A stretch of DNA of 64,000 bases from an uncultured Alistipes sp. (lineage in GTDB: Bacteria; Bacteroidota; Bacteroidia; Bacteroidales; Rikenellaceae), in the NCBI GenBank assembly GCA_910587675.1, contig CAJUMU010000002.1:213170-277169 (forward strand). Direction: 5' to 3'. Made by a program: the position numbers and the translations under genes. The notes under the pieces are model-generated. The model worked only from the letters and a program-made list of their open reading frames with translations. It made no database searches and was not told the origin of the DNA. Below, one piece after another: positions 1 through 9,227 of the stretch (the first letter of the stretch is position 1; every line of letters starts with the position of its first letter).

Positions 1-867
1 GTAGTGGTGGTCCGAACCGTCCAATCGGTCGATGCCTTCGTTGATGTTCTTCACGTAATGCGCGTGCACCAGATCCATCACCACGGCCATCCCGAGCGTA
101 TGGGCCGTGTCGATAAGCCTTTTGAGCTCCTCGGGGGTGCCGAAGCGCGACGACGGGGCGAAGAAGTTCGACACATGGTATCCGAACGAACCGTAATAGG
201 GGTGCTCGGCCACTGCCATGAGCTGTACCGTATTGTATCCCGCCTCCTTTATGCGCGGCAGTATGAGCTTCGTGAATTCATCGTACGTTCCGACGCCCTC
301 TCTCTCCTGCGCCATTCCCACGTGCGCTTCGTATATGAGCAGATCGCCGACCGAAGCCGCGTCGAACGACTCGCATCGCCATTCGTACGGACGCGGCGCC
401 CAGAATTGGGCGGTGAAATTCTTCGTCCGCTCGTCCTGCACCACGCGGGTGGCGTATGCGGGTATGCGGTCGTGCCAGCCGTTGGCGCCGTGTATGTGGA
501 GTTTGTAGAGCGAGCCGTGCGTGAGCAGATGGCCGTACATGGCGTCGGGGAAAAATGCGCTCCACACGCCGCCCTCGCCCTTGTCGAGACGTATCTGTGT
601 GCGTTGCCACGAGTTGAAGTCGCCGAAAATGTATGCGTCTATGGCTTCGGGCAGCCATTCGCGGAACCACCAGCCGCTCAACTCCTCGTCGCGCTGCCAT
701 CCGAAGTAGCGGTATCCGTTGGCATAGTCGACTATCGAACCCGCCTGCGCGGTTATGGCCTTCATGCGGGTCAGATATCGCGCATGGCGTTCCTCTATGC
801 GGTCGGCCACGGGCCGCAGCCATTCGTCGCGCTCTATCATGGGGAGTTTTCCTCGGGTGGTGTCCAT
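1..867 (-). CDS. glgB: 1,4-alpha-glucan (glycogen) branching enzyme, partial (3' end outside window)
   Basis: Only the first 289 codons are present; the gene runs off the left edge. The product should transfer alpha-1,4-glucan segments to alpha-1,6 branch points in glycogen. The start is the ATG at 867 (MDTTRGKLPM). A carbohydrate-binding-like N-terminal segment (IFGDFNSWQRTQIRLDKGEGG) is followed by the beginning of a GH13 barrel with the stretch SFGYHVSNFFAPSSRFGTPE and then MDLVHAHYVKN. That stretch resembles the eukaryotic-type branching enzymes (GH13_8) found in many Bacteroidetes more than E. coli GlgB. The catalytic residues lie beyond the edge. A TAnnTTTG-type box (TATATTTG, minus strand) sits at 890-897, without a clear -33 element. 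MalQ at 25.9 kb could act on the same polysaccharide. Confidence 0.88.
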   Translation of the reverse strand, partial: MDTTRGKLPMIERDEWLRPVADRIEERHARYLTRMKAITAQAGSIVDYANGYRYFGWQRDEELSGWWFREWLPEAIDAYIFGDFNSWQRTQIRLDKGEGGVWSAFFPDAMYGHLLTHGSLYKLHIHGANGWHDRIPAYATRVVQDERTKNFTAQFWAPRPYEWRCESFDAASVGDLLIYEAHVGMAQEREGVGTYDEFTKLILPRIKEAGYNTVQLMAVAEHPYYGSFGYHVSNFFAPSSRFGTPEELKRLIDTAHTLGMAVVMDLVHAHYVKNINEGIDRLDGSDHHY

Positions 868-889
868 AACTTTTAAGATTGAGTATATA

Positions 890-949
890 CAAATATAGCA
901 AACTATTTGCAAAAATCGCTTAGTGTCAGAGAATAATTGAGTATATTTG
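890..949. promoter_or_regulatory. Divergent promoter region between glgB and the aspartyl protease gene
   Basis: Two oppositely oriented Bacteroidetes -7 boxes are visible. One TATATTTG reads on the minus strand (890-897) toward glgB, and another reads on the plus strand (942-949) toward the protease gene at 1000. Neither has an obvious TTTG at 19-21 nt upstream, so assignment rests on the -7 boxes and position only. Confidence 0.5.
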
Positions 950-999
950 CTATAACGGATGCGCCGCGACGGCCCCGCGTCGAATGTCGCGGCAGTTAA

Positions 1000-2322
1000 A
1001 TGACGACAGATATGAAACGTTTGTGCTTTACCGTGTTGACCCTTGTCTGCGCGCTTGCCGCCGCGGCGCAGAATGCCGATTCGCTGGCGGGCGCGTACAT
1101 GAACGCCGAAGACTGGTTCGCCCTCCGACGGCATGTCGAGCAGCGGCGCGGCGATATGTCGCCTTTCTTCGCGACATTCTCCGATGCGTTGATCCTCGGT
1201 TATTTTAATCGTCCGACGGAGGCTTGCGACGCCATCGACCGATTGCTGGCGGATTACGGCGACGAATTGGGATTCGACAACGCGATGTCGATGACGGTGC
1301 AGAAGGCGTTGAATCTGAGCGGATCGGGGCGTAATGCCGAGGCGGCGGCCGCGATGCGCGACTTCCGCGAGCGCGCGTCCGACTATCTTACGGAGGAGCA
1401 GACTGCTATGCTTCGTTCGCAGGAGAAGCTGTGCGGCGAGCTGGCGAAATACCGACTCTTCGCGCGTCGCGACGACGGGTCGCCGACCGACGTTCCGTTT
1501 CGGCTCGACACACTCGGCCCCAACGCCTATATGCTTATGTTGGAGGGCGAGTTGAACGGGCGGACGTTCGACGTGGTGTTCGACACTGGCGCGGGAGTGA
1601 ACGTCGTCAGCCCCGAGACGGCCGAGCGGTGCGGGATGGAGTTCCTCGACGTTGCCGTATCGGCAGCGGGAATAACCTCGGCAGCGGGACGGATCGCCGT
1701 GGCTCGCGAATTTCGGCTGGGCGGCGTCGTGCTCGAGAATGTGCCGTTCTATGTGTTGGATCTGCGCACGGGCAACGAACGGGCCGACGAATATTTGTCG
1801 AGATTGCAGGTGATTATGGGCGTGCCGACGATGAATGTCTTGGGAAATATCCGTTTGGATATGAAACGCGGGACGATGACCGTCTCCGACCGACCTTTCG
1901 ACGACGAGGATATAGGATGGGCCGACCTCTGCTGCGTGAACGGCAGCATGCGTGTCGAGGCTCGGCAGCCTGACGGCGTGCCGCTCACTCTCGCGATGGA
2001 TACGGGCAGCCAGTCGAGCAGTTTTAATCCTGATTATTATATCCGCAACAAGGATCGTCTGGAGGCGGCGGGTCGTCGCGATTCGATCGGAGTGGCGGGG
2101 TTCGGCGGCGCCGTCAGAACGGAGGTTTTGAATATTCCGTACGAGAGCGTCGAATTGGGCGGCCGCGCGTGTTATCTGTGCAATGTGGCGGTGCATCTGC
2201 CCGACAATAGCGCGGGCCACATGTTCAACCGATTGGACGGAACGTTCGGTCTCGATCTGTTCTTGCGCTTCAGGCAGGTGTATCTCGATATGAACCGTAT
2301 GCGATTGGGGACGAGGTATTGA
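1000..2322 (+). CDS. Secreted retropepsin-like aspartyl protease with two DTG motifs
   Basis: This 440-residue protein begins with a signal peptide (MKRLCFTVLTLVCALAAAAQ; an alternative start at ATG 1012 gives exactly this peptide). The mid region carries VVFDTGAGVNVVS with D195, and a second LAMDTGSQSSSF with D334. Both are followed by the hydrophobic strands expected of retroviral-type aspartyl protease lobes. Each DTG is the catalytic aspartate motif, so a single chain could form a pseudo-dimer like pepsin or two separate lobes. Residues about 25-150 are a helical, TPR-like prefix. Proteins of this type are common in Bacteroidetes, usually as uncharacterised 'aspartyl protease family'. Its substrate is unknown. 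It stands alone between glgB and clpC. Confidence 0.82.
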   Translation: MTTDMKRLCFTVLTLVCALAAAAQNADSLAGAYMNAEDWFALRRHVEQRRGDMSPFFATFSDALILGYFNRPTEACDAIDRLLADYGDELGFDNAMSMTVQKALNLSGSGRNAEAAAAMRDFRERASDYLTEEQTAMLRSQEKLCGELAKYRLFARRDDGSPTDVPFRLDTLGPNAYMLMLEGELNGRTFDVVFDTGAGVNVVSPETAERCGMEFLDVAVSAAGITSAAGRIAVAREFRLGGVVLENVPFYVLDLRTGNERADEYLSRLQVIMGVPTMNVLGNIRLDMKRGTMTVSDRPFDDEDIGWADLCCVNGSMRVEARQPDGVPLTLAMDTGSQSSSFNPDYYIRNKDRLEAAGRRDSIGVAGFGGAVRTEVLNIPYESVELGGRACYLCNVAVHLPDNSAGHMFNRLDGTFGLDLFLRFRQVYLDMNRMRLGTRY

Positions 2323-2379
2323 TCGCGTCTTTATTAGAATCATGCGAGTCCGATTGGATGACGTTCGGGCGGTTTGCAG

Positions 2380-2476
2380 TTTGCCGACGGCGACGGAATG
2401 CGCGAGCCTCGGCGAGCAGCAGTCCGCCGCGTGGAGCGGCGGCGAACTGCCGACATCGCACGGCGATGTCGAAAAT
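2380..2476 (-). repeat. Intergenic repeat family A, copy 1
   Basis: About 97 bp lie between the convergent ends of the protease gene and clpC. On the minus strand it reads GACATCGC-CGT-GCGATGTC (2452-2470, perfect 8-bp stem), then a long hairpin with arms GCAGTTCGCCGC and GCGGCGGACTGC, then a tail related to GCCGCCGACGGC. The same order occurs at 5177, 7145 and 57270. Confidence 0.85.
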
Positions 2477-2494
2477 TTTATGCGGGATGTAAAT

Positions 2495-2525
2495 AAAAAA
2501 CGGCTGCCCGATCGTCGGACAGCCG
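2495..2525 (-). terminator. Rho-independent terminator of clpC
   Basis: A near-perfect hairpin (CGGCTG-CCCGA, loop TCG, TCGGA-CAGCCG) at 2501-2525 is followed on the minus strand by a run of six T. It lies about 40 nt beyond the clpC stop codon. Confidence 0.85.
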
Positions 2526-2565
2526 CGGCTTCATCGTATTCAAGCAGGGTGCTTCTTCAGGCGCT

Positions 2566-5031
2566 TCAAGCCACTCGCAAGGTTATGTTCTCCTCCTCGT
2601 CGCGGTCGATGGTCACTCGGCCGCCCACCTGCAACTTGCCGTCGATGATGAGAGCCGACAAAGGCTCCTCCACCTGATCGAGCAGCGTGCGGCGCAGCGC
2701 GCGGACTCCGTAACGCGACTCGTAACCCATCACGGCGAGCCGTTGCTTGGCCTCGGAGGTGATCTCCACCTCGTAACCTAACTGTTTGGTGCGCGAGAGT
2801 ATTCCGTCCAACTCCAGATCGATGATCCGCTCCACGTCGTCCACCGTCAGCGTGCGGAAGTAGACGATGTCGTCGATACGGTTGAGGAACTCGGGCGCGA
2901 AGGTGTACTCCAGAGCCTTGCGGTACTCGACGTATGGCGTCACCACGCAGTTGGTATCTTTCGACGGGGTGTTGTAACCCACCTGTACGCTTTTCTCGGC
3001 CACGGCGCGCGATCCCACGTTCGAGGTGAGGATTATCACCGTGTTGCGGAAGTCGACCTTGCGGCCCGAACCGTCGGTGAGGTGTCCCTCGTCGAAGATC
3101 TGCAACATCGAGTTGAACACGTCGGGATGCGCCTTCTCGATCTCGTCGAACAGAATCACGGCATAGGGCTGGCGTCGCACCGCCTCGGTGAGCTGTCCGC
3201 CTTCGCCGTAACCCACGTATCCCGGGGGCGAGCCGATGAGTCGGGCGACGTTGTGTTTCTCGCCGTACTCCGACATGTCGATGCGTATGAGCCCCCGTTT
3301 GCTGTCGAAGAGCCACTTCGAGAGCTCCTTGGCCAGCAGCGTCTTGCCCACTCCCGTCGGCCCGACGAAGAGGAATACCCCGATGGGGCGTCCCGCGTCC
3401 TTCAGACCCGCCCGCGAACGCTGCAACGCTCGCGAAACGCGCTGTACGGCCTCGCTTTGGCCTATGACGCGACCTTCGAGATACTCGCCGAGCGAGCGCA
3501 GACGCTCCGCCTCGCCGTGCGATACGTGCTCTGCGGGAATGCCCGTCATGGAGGTTATCACGCGCTCCACCTCGGCCGTCCCGATCTCGATCGGATTGCT
3601 CTGCATGTCTCGGTGCCACTCGGCGCGCTGTTCGTTGAGACGCGATTTGAGCGCTACCTCCTTGATCCTCGCCGTCGCGGCCTTTTCGTATATAAGCGCC
3701 GTTACGGCCTCGCGACGCTCCTGCTCCACCGCCTGCAACTGACGCTCCGTCTCGCGGATCGCGTCGGGCTCTCGGGCCGCGCCTATGCGGGTGCGCGCTC
3801 CCGCCTCGTCCATTACGTCGATGGCCTTGTCGGGGAAGTGGCGGTCGGTTATATAACGCTCGGTGAGAGCCACGCACGCCTTGAGCGCATCCTCGGAGTA
3901 GCGCACGTTGTGGTGCTTCTCGTAATAGGGCGCGATGTTGCGCAGAATCTCCAGAGTCTGCGCGGCCGACGTCGGGTCGATCATCACCTTCTGGAAACGA
4001 CGCTCCAGAGCCGAGTCGCTCTCGATGTTCTCGCGGAACTCGTCCAGCGTGGTCGCGCCTATGGTCTGCAACTCTCCTCGCGCGAGGGCGGGTTTGAGTA
4101 TGTTGGCCGTGTCGAGGCTGCCTTGCGTGGCGCCTGCGCCCACGATGGTGTGTATCTCGTCGATGAATATGATCGTATCCTTCGAGCGGCGCAGCTCGTC
4201 GAGCAATTGCTGCATCCGCTCCTCGAACTCGCCGCGGAACTTGGTGCCTGCCACGAGCGAAGCCACGTCGAGCGAGAAGATAGTTTTGTTGCGGATGGTG
4301 TAAGGCACCTCGCCCGAGGCTATGCGCAGAGCCAGCCCCTCGATTATGGCGCTTTTGCCCACTCCCGCCTCGCCGATGAGGATCGGATTGTTCTTCTTGC
4401 GGCGCGAGAGGATCTGTATCACGCGGTCGATCTCCGCCTCGCGGCCTATCACGGGGTCGATCTTGCCTTCGCGCGCCAGACGCGTGAGGTCGGAGCCGAA
4501 TTTGTCGAGCATGGCCGACGATTTGCCGCTGCTCTCGTCGTTGAGGTCCACGGCATGGAATCTTATCTCCGATTGCAGGTCGGGCAGCGGATCGGTCAAT
4601 TCGGTCATGGCCGACGCTATTGTCTGCGCCGTGATACCGTATTGCGCGAGTATCTGCGACGTGGCGGTCGTGGTGTCGGCCGTGATATCGAGCAGCGCGT
4701 GCGCCGTCGAGACGTTGCGCACCGTCTTGTTCTCGTCGAGCAACTTTCGGCGGTATTGCTTCAGGAACTCCTCGGGAGCGACCTCCTCGTCGCGCGGCTG
4801 CGTCTTGATGAGGTTCTCGATCCGAAGCGGCGCCTGAAACAACTCCCAGTCCTTGAGTTTCGAAACGAGCGCGCGATAGGCCATCGTTCCGTCCTCGCGG
4901 AGAATCTCCAGAGCGATACGATCCTTGTACGATTGGCGTATGTCGGCCTTGGTGAGGTCGAAAGTCACGCGGGCGAATACGGCATCCAAAGTCTTCGAAA
5001 TCTTATTTCCCATATCAGTGTTTTTTGTCAT
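2566..5031 (-). CDS. clpC: ClpC-type AAA+ unfoldase, ATP-binding subunit of Clp protease
   Basis: This 821-residue HSP100 protein should unfold substrates and feed them to ClpP in the cytoplasm. It has an N-terminal Clp domain (about 1-160), D1 with Walker A GEAGVGKS (220-227) and Walker B IIFIDE (287-292), a middle coiled-coil insert (about 415-480), and D2 with Walker A GPTGVGKT (557-564) and Walker B VILFDE (625-630). The pore sequence [11 protein letters not shown] is at about 602-612. A VGYN segment in D2 could serve as the ClpP-docking loop, in place of the usual [IL]GF. The size and short middle domain fit ClpC rather than ClpB. The start at 5031 ([10 protein letters not shown]) is chosen; ATG 5013 is possible. 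It is flanked by inverted copies 1 and 2 of repeat family A and has its own terminator. Confidence 0.93.
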   Translation of the reverse strand: MTKNTDMGNKISKTLDAVFARVTFDLTKADIRQSYKDRIALEILREDGTMAYRALVSKLKDWELFQAPLRIENLIKTQPRDEEVAPEEFLKQYRRKLLDENKTVRNVSTAHALLDITADTTTATSQILAQYGITAQTIASAMTELTDPLPDLQSEIRFHAVDLNDESSGKSSAMLDKFGSDLTRLAREGKIDPVIGREAEIDRVIQILSRRKKNNPILIGEAGVGKSAIIEGLALRIASGEVPYTIRNKTIFSLDVASLVAGTKFRGEFEERMQQLLDELRRSKDTIIFIDEIHTIVGAGATQGSLDTANILKPALARGELQTIGATTLDEFRENIESDSALERRFQKVMIDPTSAAQTLEILRNIAPYYEKHHNVRYSEDALKACVALTERYITDRHFPDKAIDVMDEAGARTRIGAAREPDAIRETERQLQAVEQERREAVTALIYEKAATARIKEVALKSRLNEQRAEWHRDMQSNPIEIGTAEVERVITSMTGIPAEHVSHGEAERLRSLGEYLEGRVIGQSEAVQRVSRALQRSRAGLKDAGRPIGVFLFVGPTGVGKTLLAKELSKWLFDSKRGLIRIDMSEYGEKHNVARLIGSPPGYVGYGEGGQLTEAVRRQPYAVILFDEIEKAHPDVFNSMLQIFDEGHLTDGSGRKVDFRNTVIILTSNVGSRAVAEKSVQVGYNTPSKDTNCVVTPYVEYRKALEYTFAPEFLNRIDDIVYFRTLTVDDVERIIDLELDGILSRTKQLGYEVEITSEAKQRLAVMGYESRYGVRALRRTLLDQVEEPLSALIIDGKLQVGGRVTIDRDEEENITLRVA

Positions 5032-5128
5032 TTTCGGCTATATAACGTACGGGAAATGTCAAATATTATGTTAAAAGGTAGAATCGGGTTTTTAGCCGCT
5101 CGCCGACAGCGGGGCGCGGACATAAGAA

Positions 5129-5161
5129 CGCCTCCCGATGAAATGTCTTCATCGGGAGGCG
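5129..5161 (-). terminator. Strong hairpin in the aspS-clpC interval, probable aspS terminator
   Basis: A 13-14-bp perfect stem (CGCCTCCCGATGAA / TTCATCGGGAGGCG) lies between the aspS stop and the clpC start. It is about 150 nt past the aspS stop, with repeat copy A2 between stop and hairpin. The T-run after it is weak, so termination is inferred from stem strength and position. Confidence 0.6.
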
Positions 5162-5176
5162 ATAATTAGGCGGATA

Positions 5177-5275
5177 CCTCGACATTGCGCCGCAATGGCG
5201 GCAGTTCGCCGCCGCCCCACGCGGCGGACTGCTGTTCGCTCGATGCTCACACAGTCCTGCCGCCGACGGCGAACC
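5177..5275 (+). repeat. Intergenic repeat family A, copy 2
   Basis: The copy starts with the hairpin GACATTGC-GCC-GCAATGGC (5181-5199, one mismatch at the base). It is followed by the GCAGTTCGCCGC / GCGGCGGACTGC hairpin and the CTGCCGCCGACGGC tail. It lies in the 3' region of aspS and on the opposite strand to copy 1, so copies 1 and 2 bracket clpC as inverted repeats. Confidence 0.85.
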
Positions 5276-5310
5276 GCAATCGCTGAAAAGCGTTTTGCGG
5301 TATGTCTCCG

Positions 5311-7062
5311 CTACTTGGTTACTATATCTATGTTAAGCTCGTCGAGCTGTGCCTTGTCGATATACGAGGGCGCGTCGAGCATCACATCGCGGCCCGCGTT
5401 GTTCTTGGGGAACGCTATGTAGTCGCGGATCGACTCCGATCCTCCGAACAGGGCGCACAGACGGTCGAATCCGAACGCCAGTCCTCCGTGGGGCGGCGCG
5501 CCGAATTTGAACGCGTTCATCAGGAAGCCGAACTGCTCCTGCGCCTTCTCGGGCGTGAATCCGAGGATTCGGAATATCGCGGCCTGCAACTTGGCGTCGT
5601 GGATACGTATCGAGCCGCCTCCTATCTCCGTGCCGTTGCATACGAAGTCGTAAGCGTTGGCACGCACGCGCGCGGGATCGCTTTCGAGGTATTCCACATC
5701 CTCGGGCTTGGGCGATGTGAAGGGGTGGTGCATGGCGTAATAACGCTGCGTCTCGTCGTCCCACTCGAACATGGGGAAGTCGACCACCCACAGCGGCGCG
5801 AACTTCTTCGGATCGCGCAGCCCCAACTGCTCGGCCACATGCAGACGCAGGGCGCAGAGTTGTGCGAGGGCCTTGAATTTCTTGCCGCAGAGGATGAATA
5901 TCATGTCGCCCGCCTTGGCCTGCATGCGCTCGGACATCTGCTTCAGCTCCTCGGGCGCGAAGAACTTGTCGATTGACGACTTGACGTTGCCCAGCTCGTC
6001 CAGACGTATCCATATCAATCCCTTGGCTCCCACCTGCGGACGCTTCACGTATTCGGTCAGGGCGTCTATCTGCTTGCGGGTGTACGAAGCGCATCCCTCG
6101 GCGGCGAATCCGACGATATATTCGGCGTCGTCGAACACCGAGAACGAATGTCCGTGTGCGAGGTCGGTCACGTCGTGGAACTCCATGCCGAAACGCAGAT
6201 CGGGTTTGTCGGAGCCGTATTTCTCCATCGCCTCGATCCAAGGCATGCGTCGGAACGGCTCCGTGAAGTCGATATCCATCACCTCGCGGAACATGTATTT
6301 GGCCCAACGCTCGAATACCTCCAATATATCCTCCTGCTCGACGAACGACATCTCGCAGTCGATCTGGGTGAATTCGGGCTGACGGTCGGCGCGCAGATCC
6401 TCGTCGCGGAAACAGCGCACGATCTGGAAATAACGGTCGTATCCCGCCACCATCAACAGCTGCTTGAGCGTTTGCGGCGACTGGGGCAGGGCATAGAACT
6501 GGTTGGGGTTCATGCGGCTGGGCACCACGAAGTCGCGCGCGCCCTCGGGGGTCGAACCCACGAGATAGGGGGTCTCTATTTCGAGGAAACCCTCCTTGTC
6601 GAGGAACGTGCGTATGGCGTGCGCCATGCGGTGACGCAGGATCATGTTGCGTTGCAGCGGCGCGCGGCGCAGATCGAGATAGCGGTATTTCATTCGAAGT
6701 TCGTCGCCGCCGTCCGAGTTCTCCTCGATGGTGAACGGAGGCGTCTGCGCTTCGTTGAGTACGACGATGCTGTCGGCGGCGACCTCTATGTCGCCCGTGG
6801 GCATCTTGGGATTCTTCGACGCGCGCTCTATTACGCGGCCCTTGACCTGTATCACGTATTCGCGGCCCAGCGCGGCGGCGATGTTGCGAGTCTGCTCCGG
6901 CGAGTGCTCCTCGACGACGATTTGGGTTATGCCGTAACGGTCGCGAAGATCGATGAAGGTCATCGCTCCCAGATTGCGGATCTTCTGAACCCATCCTGCG
7001 AGCGTCGTTTCGCAGCCGACGTCGGTCAGGCGCAACGCTCCGCATGTATGACTTCTGAACAT
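5311..7062 (-). CDS. aspS: Aspartyl-tRNA synthetase
   Basis: This 583-residue class II synthetase attaches aspartate to tRNA-Asp. It shows an N-terminal OB-fold anticodon-binding domain (about 1-105), the flipping-loop sequence [10 protein letters not shown] (174-183), class II motif 2 [18 protein letters not shown] (218-235), a bacterial GAD-type insertion in the middle, and motif 3 GLAFGFDRL with [15 protein letters not shown] near the C-terminus. Length matches bacterial AspRS (about 585-590). The promoter is clear: TTTG, 20 nt, TACTTTTG at 7101-7132 on the minus strand. The gene stands alone and is bracketed by direct copies 2 and 3 of repeat family A. Discriminating versus non-discriminating activity was not assessed. 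Confidence 0.96.
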   Translation of the reverse strand: MFRSHTCGALRLTDVGCETTLAGWVQKIRNLGAMTFIDLRDRYGITQIVVEEHSPEQTRNIAAALGREYVIQVKGRVIERASKNPKMPTGDIEVAADSIVVLNEAQTPPFTIEENSDGGDELRMKYRYLDLRRAPLQRNMILRHRMAHAIRTFLDKEGFLEIETPYLVGSTPEGARDFVVPSRMNPNQFYALPQSPQTLKQLLMVAGYDRYFQIVRCFRDEDLRADRQPEFTQIDCEMSFVEQEDILEVFERWAKYMFREVMDIDFTEPFRRMPWIEAMEKYGSDKPDLRFGMEFHDVTDLAHGHSFSVFDDAEYIVGFAAEGCASYTRKQIDALTEYVKRPQVGAKGLIWIRLDELGNVKSSIDKFFAPEELKQMSERMQAKAGDMIFILCGKKFKALAQLCALRLHVAEQLGLRDPKKFAPLWVVDFPMFEWDDETQRYYAMHHPFTSPKPEDVEYLESDPARVRANAYDFVCNGTEIGGGSIRIHDAKLQAAIFRILGFTPEKAQEQFGFLMNAFKFGAPPHGGLAFGFDRLCALFGGSESIRDYIAFPKNNAGRDVMLDAPSYIDKAQLDELNIDIVTK

Positions 7063-7100
7063 AGTATTGGTAGTATTAAACGTTTACTGTTAACGATTCG

Positions 7101-7132
7101 CAAAAGTAGTGATTTTAATGGTTATTCGCAAA
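7101..7132 (-). promoter_or_regulatory. aspS promoter
   Basis: On the minus strand a -33 TTTG (7129-7132) is followed after 20 nt by the -7 box TACTTTTG (7101-7108). This is an exact match to the Bacteroidetes primary-sigma consensus, about 40 nt upstream of the aspS start. Confidence 0.85.
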
Positions 7133-7144
7133 GTACCCGCATAT

Positions 7145-7240
7145 ATTTCGACATTGCGGCGCAATGTCGGCAGTTCGCCGCCGCCCCACGCGGCGGACTG
7201 CAACTCGCCGAGGCTCGTGCAATCCTGCCGCCGACGGCGT
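7145..7240 (+). repeat. Intergenic repeat family A, copy 3
   Basis: This copy sits between the divergent aspS and tadA genes. The first hairpin is perfect, GACATTGC-GGC-GCAATGTC (7150-7168), followed by the GCAGTTCGCCGC / GCGGCGGACTGC hairpin and the CCTGCCGCCGACGGCG tail. Orientation is the same as copy 2. If transcribed it would lie in the tadA 5' region. Confidence 0.85.
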
Positions 7241-7296
7241 TATATTACTGTCGATTTGTTTTTTTATCTCCGTTTTACTATTTTCGCGGGGGATTT

Positions 7297-7752
7297 ATGG
7301 AAAATTGTAAAAACGAAGCCTCGCGCGATGAAAAATTCATGCGCATGGCAATAGACGAGGCGCGCAAGGCGTTGAATGAGGAGGAGGTGCCCATCGGCGC
7401 CGTGGCCGTTTGCGGCGACCGCGTGGTGGGACGGGGCCACAATTTAGTGGAGACTCTGTGCGACGCCACGGCCCATGCCGAGATGCAGAGCATCACGGCG
7501 GCGGCCTCGACGCTCGGCGGAAAGTATCTTAAGGGGTGTACGTTGTACGTCACCGTCGAGCCTTGCGTGATGTGTGCGGGAGCTTTGGCGTGGAGCCAGA
7601 TCGACCGCGTGGTTTACGGCGCGGCCGACCCGAAGCGCGGCTACACCACCGTCGGCGGGCGGATATTCCACCCCAAGACCGAGGTCACGGGCGGCGTTTT
7701 GGCCGAGGAGTGCGAGGAGTTGATGAAGGAGTTCTTCAAAGGATTGCGTTAG
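7297..7752 (+). CDS. tadA: tRNA-specific adenosine deaminase (A34 to inosine)
   Basis: This 151-residue zinc deaminase converts the wobble adenosine of tRNA-Arg(ACG) to inosine. The zinc site is complete: H60-A-E62 (ATAHAEMQ) and P89-C90-V-M-C93 (EPCVMCAG). The start is placed at ATG 7297 (MENCKNEASRDEKFMRMA) because it matches the family N-terminus. The frame stays open far upstream, but that part is antisense to aspS and includes repeat copy A3. Other members of the cytidine/deoxycytidylate deaminase superfamily are less likely given FMRMAIDEA and the EEVPIGAV segment typical of TadA. Confidence 0.94.
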   Translation: MENCKNEASRDEKFMRMAIDEARKALNEEEVPIGAVAVCGDRVVGRGHNLVETLCDATAHAEMQSITAAASTLGGKYLKGCTLYVTVEPCVMCAGALAWSQIDRVVYGAADPKRGYTTVGGRIFHPKTEVTGGVLAEECEELMKEFFKGLR

Positions 7753-7793
7753 GCGTTCGGCTTGTATGCGGATTTTCGGGCGCGAGGCGAAAA

Positions 7794-7824
7794 TTTGCAG
7801 AATAAATAAAAAAATATAACTTTG
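7794..7824 (+). promoter_or_regulatory. Promoter of the TPR protein gene
   Basis: TTTG (7794-7797), 19 nt, TAACTTTG (7817-7824). This is an exact Bacteroidetes promoter, giving a 5' leader of roughly 75 nt before the ATG at 7905. Confidence 0.85.
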
Positions 7825-7904
7825 TAGAGTTCTATCGCCGCGCACGATGGAACGCGAGACTTGAAACATTGAAATATTTAACCTGATAAACATTAATTTA
7901 GATT

Positions 7905-8873
7905 ATGAAAAAGATTGTTTTTATGGCAGTTGCGTTGATGGCTTTTGCCGTTGCGTCTGCGCAGGAGGATGTTGTTGCGGTTTATAATCAAAGCACCGAA
8001 GCTCTCAAGGCAAGAAACTTCGCCAAGGCTGCGGAACTGTTGGAGAAGGTCATCGCCGACGGTGAGGAGTCGGAGGACGATACCGTTCTGGGTTGCGTGG
8101 AGAATGCCAAGAAGAATCTGCCCGCGGCTTATCAGGGAATGGGCGCCATGTCTGCCGCAGCGGCCATGAAGGCCGAGAAGCCCGAGGATGCCGACGCCAA
8201 GTTCGCCGACGCCATCGCCAACCTCGACAAGGCTGTCGCCAAGGCCAAGGAGTTCAAGAACAATGCGGCCGCCGCCAAGGCCAATGCCATGCTCGCTAAG
8301 GTATATCAGGCGCAGGGCGCTTCGGCTTTCAACAGCGAGGATTACGCCAAGGCTATCGAGATCTTCGCCAAGGGTTACGCTGCTGATCCCAAGAATACGG
8401 ATATGGCCATGAACCTCGCCGAGAGCTACTTCAAAATGGATAACTATGCCGAGGGTATGAAGATTTGCGAGGAGGTCGCAGTTCTGCCCAGCCCCAAGTA
8501 CGACGCTGCTATCGCCGCTGCCAAGGCCAAGATGGGTCAGTATACCAACAATCAGGTTGCCAAGTTGCAGCAGGCTAACGATTTCGACGGTATCATCGCC
8601 ATGTCGGAGACCATCGGTGACAAGGCTCTGGCACAGCGTATCGCCGTGCAGGCTTACCTGCTGAAGAAGGATTACGCCAAGGTGATCGAGTTGGGCGAGG
8701 CTGCCGCCGAGGCTCAGACGACCGACGAGGACAAGAGCGCGGTATATTACAACCTCGCGTCGGCATACAACGCCAAGGAGATGAAGGACAAGGCCATCGC
8801 AGCGTTCAAGAAGGTTACGACCGAGCCTTACGCCACTCCCGCCAAGACTGCCGTTGCCGAGCTTTCGAAGTAA
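7905..8873 (+). CDS. Secreted/periplasmic TPR-repeat protein of unknown function
   Basis: This 322-residue protein has a clear signal peptide (MKKIVFMAVALMAFAVASAQ). The mature part is alanine- and lysine-rich and predicted all-helical, with TPR-like units recognisable as AKAAELLEKVIADGE, ASAFNSEDYAKAIEIFAKGY, AESYFKMDNYAEGMKICEE and ASAYNAKEMKDKAIAAFKK. It probably acts as a protein-interaction scaffold in the periplasm or on the outer membrane. It is a single-gene transcription unit with a canonical promoter and a strong terminator, and is drawn to high expression by its very regular codon use (AAG, GCC). No enzymatic domain is seen. Confidence 0.85.
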   Translation: MKKIVFMAVALMAFAVASAQEDVVAVYNQSTEALKARNFAKAAELLEKVIADGEESEDDTVLGCVENAKKNLPAAYQGMGAMSAAAAMKAEKPEDADAKFADAIANLDKAVAKAKEFKNNAAAAKANAMLAKVYQAQGASAFNSEDYAKAIEIFAKGYAADPKNTDMAMNLAESYFKMDNYAEGMKICEEVAVLPSPKYDAAIAAAKAKMGQYTNNQVAKLQQANDFDGIIAMSETIGDKALAQRIAVQAYLLKKDYAKVIELGEAAAEAQTTDEDKSAVYYNLASAYNAKEMKDKAIAAFKKVTTEPYATPAKTAVAELSK

Positions 8874-8897
8874 TAGCGCGATAGTTCGATAAATCGA

Positions 8898-8929
8898 AAC
8901 CGATCATGTGCTGCATGGTCGGTTTTTTT
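8898..8929 (+). terminator. Rho-independent terminator of the TPR protein gene
   Basis: An 11-bp stem with one G-U pair (AACCGATCATG, loop TGCTG, CATGGTCGGTT) is followed by seven T. It lies 25 nt after the stop codon. Confidence 0.9.
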
Positions 8930-8930
8930 G

Positions 8931-9165
8931 TGCCCATAGGCAGGGTAGGCGGGGGTCGTTTGTCGCGATTCATGCCGTCCGCTTCGTCGTCTCCGCGTGT
9001 TTCTATGCCTTGCAGCCTATTCTTTCGGTCCTTCGGTCGGAGGGCGTGGAGTGGGGTGCGAGTCGTGGCGAATGGCGGGCCGCAACAGCTTTGCGCTACC
9101 GCGACCTCGCGCCCCGAGGCTGCGATTCGCGCCTCTCGAATAGCCGACCCTATGTTCCGGTGTAA
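8931..9165. other. Unassigned intergenic stretch
   Basis: About 235 bp between the TPR-gene terminator and the SusD1 terminator. It contains short open frames on both strands, none with a recognisable product or promoter. A GC-rich part (about 9070-9150) contains GGCGGGCCGCAACAG and CCCCGAGGCTGCGATTCGC, which faintly recall repeat family B in reverse orientation. It may be a decayed copy or a gene remnant. Confidence 0.4.
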
Positions 9166-9171
9166 ACGAAA

Positions 9172-9200
9172 AGCGGTCCCCGCATTGCGCGGGGACCGCT
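9172..9200 (-). terminator. SusD1 terminator hairpin
   Basis: A perfect 12-bp stem (AGCGGTCCCCGC / GCGGGGACCGCT) with a 5-nt loop lies 28 nt beyond the SusD1 stop, followed by TTTT on the minus strand. Almost the same hairpin follows SusD3 at 52437-52467. Confidence 0.8.
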
Positions 9201-9227
9201 CGATAATATTATCCGATTTTGGGGATC

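Noticed and set aside
4..876. Long plus-strand open frame opposite the branching enzyme gene
   Set aside because: The minus strand encodes recognisable GH13 sequence over the same bases; the plus frame has no family similarity and is a by-product of high GC.
3082..5169. 695-codon open frame opposite clpC
   Set aside because: Entirely antisense to conserved AAA+ motifs on the minus strand and composed of low-complexity Leu/Arg/Val-rich sequence.
2380..7240. Possible CRISPR array from the recurrent ~100-bp repeats
   Set aside because: The copies are dispersed by kilobases, occur on both strands, and lack short regular spacers or cas genes.
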